DNA of 14,440 nt from CALMZY01 sp052033915 (GTDB lineage Bacteria > Verrucomicrobiota > Kiritimatiellia > CAIQIC01 > JAGNIJ01): positions 1 to 14,440 of the forward strand of contig JBPOJF010000020.1 of assembly GCA_052033915.1 (NCBI GenBank). Direction: 5' to 3'. Shown here one piece after another: positions 5,607 to 14,440 of the stretch (positions within the stretch are counted from its first letter, which is position 1; each line of letters begins with the position of its first letter). A program made the position numbers and the translations under genes. The notes beneath the pieces were generated by a model. The model had not been told where the DNA came from and did not search any database. It saw only the letters and a program-made list of their open reading frames with translations.

Positions 5607-8124
5607 CAAAATAACTCCCAGTGCTCCGTCCGAATCTTTTCCGCCCGCTGTTTCGCTTCGGCGGATGCGGGCACGTTCGCCTCGATCACCCGGCTGTACA
5701 GGTTGACCGCCTCGCGCCATTTCTCCTCGGCCTCCTGGACGGCGGCCGCGCCGAACGCGGCCCGGGTAAACCAGACCGGGGTTCCGGCGTTTCCGCTTTT
5801 CGCGGCGTCGAGGTAGCTGTAAACCACGTTGACATAGTGCTCCAGGGCCTCCGCCGATTGGCCCATCTTTTCCTTGCAGCGGCCGATTTTGTATTCCGCC
5901 TGCCACTTCAGTTCCGCCGTGGCGCGCGGGCTTCCCTGCACGACCTGGTAGGACGCGATCGCCTCCTGGTAACGCGCCGGCTCGTCCTTGCCCAGGGTAA
6001 ACTGGCAATCGCCCTTCCGGCCCCACGCGAGATCGACGAGGGAACTGCCCGGATACTTGGAAATGATCTCCTCGAAATGCAGGATCGCGCCGGCGAACTG
6101 CCCGAGTTCGCTCAACACGTCCCCCTGCGCGAACCGCGTCTCGGGCAGCTTCGGACTGTCCGGATACCGTTTCGCGAGTTCGTTGAAACGTTCGACGGCA
6201 TACAGGTAATCCTTCTTCTCCGTCGCGGCCCGGCCCGCCCAGAACAGCGCGTCGTCCGCGAGCGGCGCATCCGGATATTTCTCCGCGAGAGAGGAGAACT
6301 GCCGTTCCGCTTCCGCGAAATTCCCGTGGTTGAAGTGGTACTCGCCCAGCCAGAAGATCACGTCCGGGGCCCACGCGGAATCGGGGAATTTCGCGATGAA
6401 CTCCCGGCACAGCGCCACGGCCTCCTCGTCGCGCCCGGCGAGGTACAGGCACCAGCCGCGCATATAGAGCGCCTGCCCGGTCATGTCGCTCTGCGGGTAG
6501 TCGCGCGCGACGCGCTCGAAATCGTCGAGGGCCTCCTGGAACATCCCCAGCCGGTACCGGATCACGCCGCGCCCCTGGAGCGCCTGCGCGCAAACCGCCT
6601 GATTGGAGAACGACGAAACGATCCGGTCATACACGGCCATCGCCGACTCCCAATGCCCCTGCTGTTCCTTGAGCCGGGCGATCCGGATGAAGGCCGCGTC
6701 GGCCAGCGGGCTCTTCTCGCCGCCCTCGATCAGCTCCTTGAGCTTCTCCTCGGCCCGGCCGGGATCGTTCAACTGCGCAAAGCATTCGGCGAGCTGGAGC
6801 TTCGCCTGCGGAACCAATGTGCTCGACGAGAATGCGGCAACGACTTTTGCGTAACGATCCCTGGCGATCTTGAACTGCTTGTTCGCGAAGGCGGCGTCCC
6901 CGGCCTTCAGCAGCGCCTGCGCCCTGTCTTCGGTGTTCGTGTAGCGGTTATACGCTTTCTCAAAGGCGGCGGCCGATTCGGCATACCGCTTCATCCCCCA
7001 CAGGCTCCACCCCTTGCCCATCAGCGCCCGCGGCTGGCCCTGCTTGTCGGAAAAGGCCTCCAGGTAGTTCTGAAACTCCGTCGCGCTTTTCTCGTAGAGC
7101 TTCTGATCGAGCAGAACCTGCGCGAGATCGAGCTGGGCCGCCGACGCGAGATTCTCCGAAGGCATGCTCCGGACCGCCTGCCGGAAAAGGGCCACGCCCT
7201 CGTCCACGCGGCCCGAACGGATCAGCAGCTTCGCGCGATACGCGTCACCCTGCACTTTCATCGTCGGATCCGGCGCCATCCGGGCACCCTGCTCCAGCGC
7301 GTCCACCGCCGCCGCCACATTCGTCTGCGCCTCGTAAATCCGGGCCAGGGCAAACCAGGCCGTGGCGCGCCGGTCCGCCCGGGCCCCGTCGCGTTTGGCC
7401 AGCCCCGCAAGCGCGTCGCACGCTCGGGACCACTCGCCCCGGCCGACATACAAATCGCCCAGCCAAAGACCGGCCTGAGCCGCCGCATCGCTCGTGGGAT
7501 AGTCGGCGACCAACCGCTCGAGCGTCGCCGCCGCATCACTCCGCGCCTCCAGTTCGATCAGCGCGCCGCCCCAATCCAGCAGGTTGTCCGGCGCCTCCGG
7601 GGCATCGGGATGGCTCTTCTGGAAGTTCCTGAATTCGTCCAGGGCCAGATCGAAGTTCTTCAACTGCAGGTGGCACTTGGCCTTCAGGCGCATCGCGCCC
7701 AGCTCATACGCGCTGTCCGGCAGGCGGAGCGTCAGGTCGTTCAGGAGCGTCAGCGCGGCGGCGTACGCGCCCTGTTCGTACTGCGCGCGCGCCTTCCAGT
7801 ACATGAACCCCGCCTCGCTGGGAGTCCTGGCCGCCCATCCGGCGCGCCGGTCCAGCAGCTTGACCATGTCCTGAAATCGCCGTTCGCCGAAAAACACGCG
7901 AGCCTGAAGGAGAACGCCCTCCGCGCGCTCCGCGTCGGTGGATGCCCGGCGCACATAGCGGTCGAACTTCTTCGCGGCGACGGCGTAAAGACCGTCCTCC
8001 AGCGCCGCCTTGCCGGAGGTCAGGAGCGCCGCTTTCTCCCGCTCCTCGCGCTCCTGATTGGCCGCCCGGGCGGGCAGACAGAACACTGCCGCCGACAGCA
8101 GGACCGCTATGAATGCCAGCCGTT

Positions 8125-8128
<4 letters not shown>
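5606..8128 (-). CDS. Secreted/periplasmic tetratricopeptide-repeat protein (BamD/CpoB-like repeats)
   Basis: The 840-residue protein begins with a signal peptide (MKRLAFIAVLLSAAVFCLPARA, probable cut near residue 22). The Cys in it is not in a lipobox (Phe precedes it), so it is probably soluble periplasmic rather than a lipoprotein. The rest is a chain of TPR-like helix pairs of about 34-38 residues, many with a Y/F-P-D/Q-S/A turn (RYPDSPKLPETRF, KYPDAPLADDALFW, KFPDSAWAPDVIFW, DYPQSDMTGQALY, DYPTSDAAAQAGLW). This is the repeat style of BamD and of CpoB/YbgF, the TPR partner of Tol-Pal, but the protein is about three times longer than either. Its place just before exbB supports a role in the same envelope system, probably as a binding scaffold. 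The start at 8128 overlaps the uvrA stop (ATGA); an upstream in-frame extension would lack the signal peptide at the N terminus. Confidence 0.85.
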
Positions 8129-10971
<2,843 letters not shown>

Positions 10972-10981
10972 AACGCCAGCC

Positions 10982-10994
10982 CGCGAAATTCGCG
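10982..10994. promoter_or_regulatory. Palindrome in the uvrA leader, candidate operator
   Basis: CGCGAA-A-TTCGCG is a perfect 6-bp-arm dyad ending 10 bases before the uvrA ATG. It would overlap the ribosome binding area of uvrA, so a bound protein or the hairpin itself could reduce expression. Confidence 0.35.
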
Positions 10995-11065
10995 CAAAAC
11001 GTAATCCTGTACACTAACACCTGCCCCCGCGAATAGCCAGACCCACAAAACGGCCCGAATTCCGC

Positions 11066-11079
11066 TCTCATTTATGAGA
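11066..11079. promoter_or_regulatory. Palindrome in the divergent region, candidate operator
   Basis: TCTCAT-TT-ATGAGA is a dyad with 6-base arms about 95 bases upstream of uvrA and 268 bases upstream of the secreted protein gene. The regulator is unknown. Confidence 0.35.
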
Positions 11080-11227
11080 AATTATCCTGATTGCGACATT
11101 CGCCAACTCCGACCAACCCGCCAAAAATATTTTTCTACCTTTTTTTACACAACGACTTACAACCAAATTGCATCCTAGATTAAAAATTCGATCCATACTG
11201 GAAAACAGGGCTTTTCACGGTTCAGAC

Positions 11228-11244
11228 CATACCAGACCAGTATG
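11228..11244. promoter_or_regulatory. Candidate operator for the secreted carbohydrate-active-type gene
   Basis: CATACCAGACCAGTATG has 5-base inverted arms (CATAC/GTATG). The heptamer CAGACCA occurs at 11223-11229 and again at 11233-11239, a 10-base period. The right half, CCAGTATG, is the exact inverse of CATACTGG at 11194-11201. Nested direct and inverted repeats about 100 bases before a plus-strand gene suggest binding by a dimeric regulator such as a LacI-, GntR- or AraC-type protein; which type is not known. Confidence 0.4.
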
Positions 11245-11346
11245 CACCCAGCTTCTTACCGTCTCTGAAACCGTTGGCCAGCGGGCGCGATCACATGGAA
11301 CACCGATTGCTTTGAAGTATCTCGCGAACATTCAGGAGGCATGAAA

Positions 11347-13218
11347 ATGACGAAGTGGACAAGTTGGACGTTGGTGTGGCTGACGGTCGGTGCGTTGAAT
11401 GCCTGGAGCGGAACCCACAGCCGCGTACCGGCGGCCAGCGGAACGGAGTACCTGGCCAGGGTGATGGATCAGTATCACAAAGTGTTCTATGTCTATGAAG
11501 ACTACCTTTCGGCCGGAAATCATTTCACCGAACGCGGGCTGATGTGCAATGACGGCGACGAGGATTCCCTCCCGCCGATGGACGAGGCCTGCACGAACAA
11601 CCCCCGGTCCGGGCTCAACTGCATCCGGTGCGAGTTCAAGGCGAACAAGTCGAACTGGGGCGGCTGGTTCTTCCTGAACGGCGCCCTGCGGGACAAGGCG
11701 AAAAGCGCGCAGTTGAACTGGGGCGAAATTCCGGGCGCGGGCCACAACCTGAAGGGCGCCACCCGGCTGACGTTCTGGGCGCGCGGCGAAGAAGGCGGCG
11801 AGAAGGTCAAGTTTTTCACCTTCGGGCTCGGCCGTAATCCATTCACCGGCAAGGCGACCGCCCCCCACCCCGATTCCGCGCGTCAGATCTCCTCGCCGTA
11901 CATCACCTTGTCCAAGGATTGGAAACAGTACTCGTTCAACATCCAAGGGTTGGAACTGACGAACGTCCTGCTCGGGTTCGCCTGGCAGACGAAGTCCACG
12001 ATCAACCGGCACAAGAACATCACGTTCTATCTCGACGACATCGCGTTCGACAAACCGCGCATGCACGACCCGCGCCTGCTGGTCAGCTACAAGACCCAGA
12101 ATTCCAACCGCGAAATCGATCTGATCCTCCGCAACGCCGCGTACACCTACGACAACGCCGTCGCGCTCATGGCCTTTCTCGCGGCGGGCAACACCGCCCG
12201 CGCGAAGCTCCTCGCCGATGCGCTCGTGTACGCGCAGGAACATGACCGCTGGTACAGCGACGGCCGCTTGCGCAACGCGTACCAGGGCGGCGACCTGACG
12301 CTTCCACCCGGCTGGCGCCCCAATGGAAAGAAGGACACCGCCCGTCTCCCCGGCTGGTGGGACCAGTCTCGCGGCCAATGGTTCGAGGACCGGGGCATGG
12401 TCGGCACCTCTGTCGGCAACATGGCCTGGGCCGGGCTGGCCCTGCTCGCCTACTACGAAACGGCGGGCGGCAGCCAGTACCTGTTCGCCGCGCAGAAGAT
12501 CGGCAACTGGCTGGAGCGGTACTGCCGCGACAGCCGCGGCAACGGCGGCTATACGGCGGGCTTCGAAGGCTGGGAGCCGGCCGCCGAGAAGCTCACCTAT
12601 AAATCCACCGAACACAACATCGACGCCTACGTCCTCTTCAAGCGCCTGTACAAGATCACCCGCAACACGGAATGGCTCGATCGGGCCGGGCACGCGCGTC
12701 GATTCGTCCAGTCCATGTGGGACGCGCGGGAGAGCAAGTTCTGGAGCGGCACCGGCGACGACGGCATCACCGTATTCCGCGACGTGGTCCCCCTGGACGT
12801 GCAGGCGTGGGCGCTGCTCGCGCTGAGAGAGGACAGCGTGCCGTACTGGAAGGGGCTGGCCTACGCCGACACCCGGCACCGGGTGGGACAGGGTTACGAT
12901 TTCAACCAGGACAGCGACGGCATCTGGTTCGAAGGCACGGCGCACATGGCGCTGGCGTTCCTCGTGAACGGCCAGTCCGCGAAACGGAATTCGATCGTCA
13001 GCTTCCTGAAGTCCGAACAGCACGCGTCCGGCGGAGTCATGGCGGCGAACCGCGACGCCCTCTCCACCGGGCTTCGCCAGCAGGACGGAACCCCCTGCCT
13101 CTACTACAAACGCCTTCACGTCGGAGCCACGTCGTGGCTCGTACTGGCCGAGCGCAGCGCGAACCCGTTCTGGCTGGGCAGCAGGCAGGACAGCAGGCTG
13201 GCAATGGCGAAGGAATAG
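11347..13218 (+). CDS. Secreted two-domain protein: carbohydrate-binding-like beta-sandwich plus six-hairpin (alpha/alpha) toroid, putative glycoside-active enzyme
   Basis: The product has 623 residues. Residues 1 to about 22 are a signal peptide (MTKWTSWTLVWLTVGALNAWSG). A region at about 35-237 has alternating strands and ends in NITFYLDDIAFDK, the usual close of a carbohydrate-binding beta-sandwich; it carries four cysteines (67, 82, 92, 95). Residues about 255-610 are helix-rich with aromatic, Gly-rich turns as in six-hairpin glycosidases: WFEDRGMVGTSVGNMAW (345-361), STEHNIDAYVLF (420-431), VVPLDVQAWALLAL (481-494) and SDGIWFEGTAHMALA (523-537). Glu422, Asp426, Asp484 and Glu529 are candidate acids. 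I recall similar unnamed proteins in other bacteria but no proven activity. The second ATG (11347) is chosen: AGGAGG ends 7 bases before it and only 1 base before the first ATG (11341). It stands alone, facing away from uvrA. Confidence 0.75.
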   Translation: MTKWTSWTLVWLTVGALNAWSGTHSRVPAASGTEYLARVMDQYHKVFYVYEDYLSAGNHFTERGLMCNDGDEDSLPPMDEACTNNPRSGLNCIRCEFKANKSNWGGWFFLNGALRDKAKSAQLNWGEIPGAGHNLKGATRLTFWARGEEGGEKVKFFTFGLGRNPFTGKATAPHPDSARQISSPYITLSKDWKQYSFNIQGLELTNVLLGFAWQTKSTINRHKNITFYLDDIAFDKPRMHDPRLLVSYKTQNSNREIDLILRNAAYTYDNAVALMAFLAAGNTARAKLLADALVYAQEHDRWYSDGRLRNAYQGGDLTLPPGWRPNGKKDTARLPGWWDQSRGQWFEDRGMVGTSVGNMAWAGLALLAYYETAGGSQYLFAAQKIGNWLERYCRDSRGNGGYTAGFEGWEPAAEKLTYKSTEHNIDAYVLFKRLYKITRNTEWLDRAGHARRFVQSMWDARESKFWSGTGDDGITVFRDVVPLDVQAWALLALREDSVPYWKGLAYADTRHRVGQGYDFNQDSDGIWFEGTAHMALAFLVNGQSAKRNSIVSFLKSEQHASGGVMAANRDALSTGLRQQDGTPCLYYKRLHVGATSWLVLAERSANPFWLGSRQDSRLAMAKE

Positions 13219-13230
13219 ACGACCATCGGA

Positions 13231-13270
13231 ATCGTCCTCGTCGTCGTTCGAGAGCGATTACGAGGACGAT
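13231..13270. terminator. Inverted repeat between convergent genes, possible two-way terminator
   Basis: ATCGTCCTCGT (13231-13241) and ACGAGGACGAT (13260-13270) are a perfect 11-bp stem with an 18-base loop. It begins 12 bases after the stop of the secreted-protein gene and overlaps the last codons and stop of the glycosyltransferase on the other strand. There is no T-run on either side, so a factor-independent terminator is uncertain. Confidence 0.5.
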
Positions 13271-14190
13271 GGAGGAGACAACAGGTTCAGCACATCCGCG
13301 ATGGAAATACACTCCAAGTTGCCGCCCGGCGCCTTGAGGATCCTGACATGGGAACCTCTCGGCCCCCAACGCTCTGCATCGCTCGGACCGAACATCACGA
13401 TCGTTCTCAAGCCGAGGGCTGCGGCAAGGTGCGTGACGCCGGAATCGTTGCCGACATATGCGCGGCACGCCGCCAACACCGACGCCAGTTCCACCAGCGT
13501 ACAGCCGCTGAGTTCGATCACGCCGGGCAGGCGCCCGCGGATCACCTCCGCGGCGGCGCTATCCGCCTCGCCGAAAATCATCAGGTACGGCTGACCCGAC
13601 GCCTTCAGATGTTCCGCGAGGAGGACGAAACGCTCCGCCGGCCAGTTCTTCTTCGGACTCCCGCTGCCGGGGTGAATCGCCACAGCGGCGCCGGAGAGGC
13701 CGCGAGCGTCCAGCCATTCCCTGCCCCGCGCGGCGTCCAGCACCAGCCGCGGCGCCGGATTTTCGCCGTAGATCGCCAGCGTCTCCAGCGGCTTCATGAG
13801 ATATTCGATCGCATGGCCCGTTTCAACGAGCGGCGAACCGTAGAGGATCTGTTTCACGCCCGCGGATTTCAGGTTCGCCATCACCACGCCGTCGGGGTCG
13901 TGCAGGTAGGAAAGGATCACATCGAACGAGCGCAGGTGTTCCGCCTGCGCCTCGGAAAACGACGGCCGCCATGTGAACAACCTCGCCGTTTCCGCGCGAT
14001 CCAGCGAATCCACACGATCCACCAGCCCCGCCGCCAGCGCGAGGTTGGCGATATGCGGATAACCGATCAACTCGATGTACGCATCCGGCCAGCGGTCGCG
14101 CAAAGCCTGGATCGCCGGAAGCGTCAGGATAAAATCCCCGATCGCCCCGCCGCGCAGGATCAGGAAACGGACTTGCCTGGGCGCGCTCAT
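13258..14190 (-). CDS. Glycosyltransferase family 9 (heptosyltransferase-like)
   Basis: GT9 enzymes such as WaaC and WaaF move ADP-heptose onto the lipopolysaccharide core at the inner face of the membrane. The 310 residues show the family opening ILRGGAIGDFILTLPAIQAL (11-30, with the Gly-Asp of the acceptor site), the nucleotide-sugar site AIHPGSGSPKKNWP (171-184), LSGCTLVELASVLAACRAYVGNDSGVTHLAAALG (227-260) and the C-terminal IVMFGPSD (264-271). The sugar and acceptor cannot be read from sequence, so a waa name is not given. The ATG at 14190 gives the normal GT9 N terminus; longer in-frame starts run through a repeat. No ribosome site is visible before it. The last codons form one arm of an inverted repeat and encode Ser-Ser-Ser. 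The gene stands 92 bases downstream, in its own direction, of a CRISPR array. Confidence 0.9.
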   Translation of the reverse strand: MSAPRQVRFLILRGGAIGDFILTLPAIQALRDRWPDAYIELIGYPHIANLALAAGLVDRVDSLDRAETARLFTWRPSFSEAQAEHLRSFDVILSYLHDPDGVVMANLKSAGVKQILYGSPLVETGHAIEYLMKPLETLAIYGENPAPRLVLDAARGREWLDARGLSGAAVAIHPGSGSPKKNWPAERFVLLAEHLKASGQPYLMIFGEADSAAAEVIRGRLPGVIELSGCTLVELASVLAACRAYVGNDSGVTHLAAALGLRTIVMFGPSDAERWGPRGSHVRILKAPGGNLECISIADVLNLLSPPSSS

Positions 14191-14198
14191 GACAGGTT

Positions 14199-14230
14199 GA
14201 ACCACGAATGTACACGAATCGACACGAATG
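14199..14230. repeat. Second copy of the 10-bp-period repeat, upstream of the glycosyltransferase
   Basis: Three 10-base units lie here: ACCACGAATG, TACACGAATC, GACACGAATG. Read on the opposite strand, the copy at 2021-2054 gives ACCACGGATG, AACACGGATA, GACACGGATG. The two copies share the order and the ACCAC end, and differ by the same G/A change in every unit. The copy lies just before the start codon of the glycosyltransferase and takes up the space where its ribosome site would be. Confidence 0.75.
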
Positions 14231-14282
14231 CCAAGGGGGGGGCTGACATGGATGGTCGGCAGGCGCGGCTCATCGTACCACC

Positions 14283-14440
14283 GTTTCAATCCCGCCCCCG
14301 CGCGGGGGGGCGACGCGCCGGTGTGACCACCTCCGTAGCGCCCGCTGTTTCAATCCACGCCCCCGCGCGGGGGGCGACTGTATGTCGTGTAGTAGTAGAG
14401 CACATCGCACATGTTTCAATCCACGCCCCCGCGCGGGGGG
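14283..14440 (-). CRISPR. Leader-distal end of a CRISPR array with type I-C-like repeats (continues past the right edge)
   Basis: Three 32-base repeats lie at 14283-14314, 14347-14378 and 14413-14440 (the last cut by the window edge). The complete one starts GTTTCAATCCACG and ends GGGGGGCGAC, with a strong C5/G6 stem. Spacers are 14315-14346 (32 bases) and 14379-14412 (34 bases). On the minus strand the repeat starts GTCGCCCCCC and ends GTGGATTGAAAC, the form known for type I-C systems, so transcription is inferred right to left with the leader off to the right. The first repeat here is degenerate (an A lost, a G gained), as usual for the oldest, leader-distal repeat. No cas genes are in the window. 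Confidence 0.93.

Larger units (their letters stand above)
10972..11346. promoter_or_regulatory. Divergent, relatively AT-rich control region between uvrA and the secreted protein gene
   Basis: This 375-base gap is much richer in A/T than the genes around it and must hold the promoters of both divergent units. It contains a palindrome AAAAATATTTTT (11123-11134), a T-run, and three dyads listed separately (10982-10994, 11066-11079, 11228-11244). No open frame of note and no tRNA or rRNA was seen. A possible plus-strand -35 is TTGCAT at 11168-11173, with a poor -10 about 17 bases later, so the exact promoters are not assigned. Confidence 0.6.

Noticed and set aside
11000..11040. Possible LexA/SOS box around GTACACTAACAC upstream of uvrA
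   Set aside because: It is not a convincing dyad and does not match the CTGT...ACAG or GAAC...GTTC consensus well enough.
14235..14242. Run of eight G left of the array considered as a remnant of an older CRISPR repeat
   Set aside because: Only the G-run resembles the repeat; the GTTTCAAT end and the C-run are absent at the right distance.

Overview
This is a GC-rich chromosomal window (high G/C third positions throughout) from a Gram-negative-type bacterium. The cell-envelope signals are an ExbB/ExbD pair, a TonB-like protein, signal peptides and a GT9 glycosyltransferase. The HisC and UvrA sequence flavour, plus a 10-bp-period intergenic repeat (CACGAAT/CACGGAT units) that I recall from Verrucomicrobiota-, Kiritimatiellota- and Planctomycetota-type genomes, suggest a PVC-group organism. 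That placement is inference; the sequence does not prove it.

Layout, left to right. Positions 1-172 (minus) hold the start of a DtxR/MntR-type metal-dependent repressor that runs off the left edge, with a candidate operator just upstream. Positions 314-876 (plus) are the wreck of an IS481-like transposase with a frame change and missing catalytic parts. From 10971 down to 940 eight genes run on the minus strand as one probable operon: uvrA, a secreted TPR-repeat protein, exbB, exbD, a TonB-like membrane-anchored protein, a 77-residue membrane zinc-ribbon protein, hisD and hisC. Four of the junctions (uvrA/TPR, exbB/exbD, exbD/TonB-like, TonB-like/zinc ribbon) are 4-base ATGA overlaps, so translation is probably coupled. 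Positions 10972-11346 form a relatively AT-rich divergent control region with several dyads. Positions 11347-13218 (plus) encode a secreted two-domain protein, a beta-sandwich followed by a six-hairpin-like toroid, probably acting on carbohydrate. It converges on a GT9 glycosyltransferase (14190 down to 13258) across an 11-bp inverted repeat. The right edge (14283-14440) is the leader-distal end of a CRISPR array with type I-C-like repeats; no cas gene is in view.

How it works together. The exbB-exbD-TonB-like block with its TPR partner looks like an inner-membrane motor that transmits force to the periplasm, in the style of Tol-Pal or TonB. Histidine biosynthesis genes and a repair gene share the transcript. 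The most striking detail is that two membrane acidic residues that proton-driven ExbB/ExbD motors normally rely on appear as amides here: Gln in ExbB at the E. coli Glu176 position, and Asn in ExbD at the Asp25 position. An aspartate sits six residues earlier in ExbD. This may be a motor with a relocated or altered proton path.
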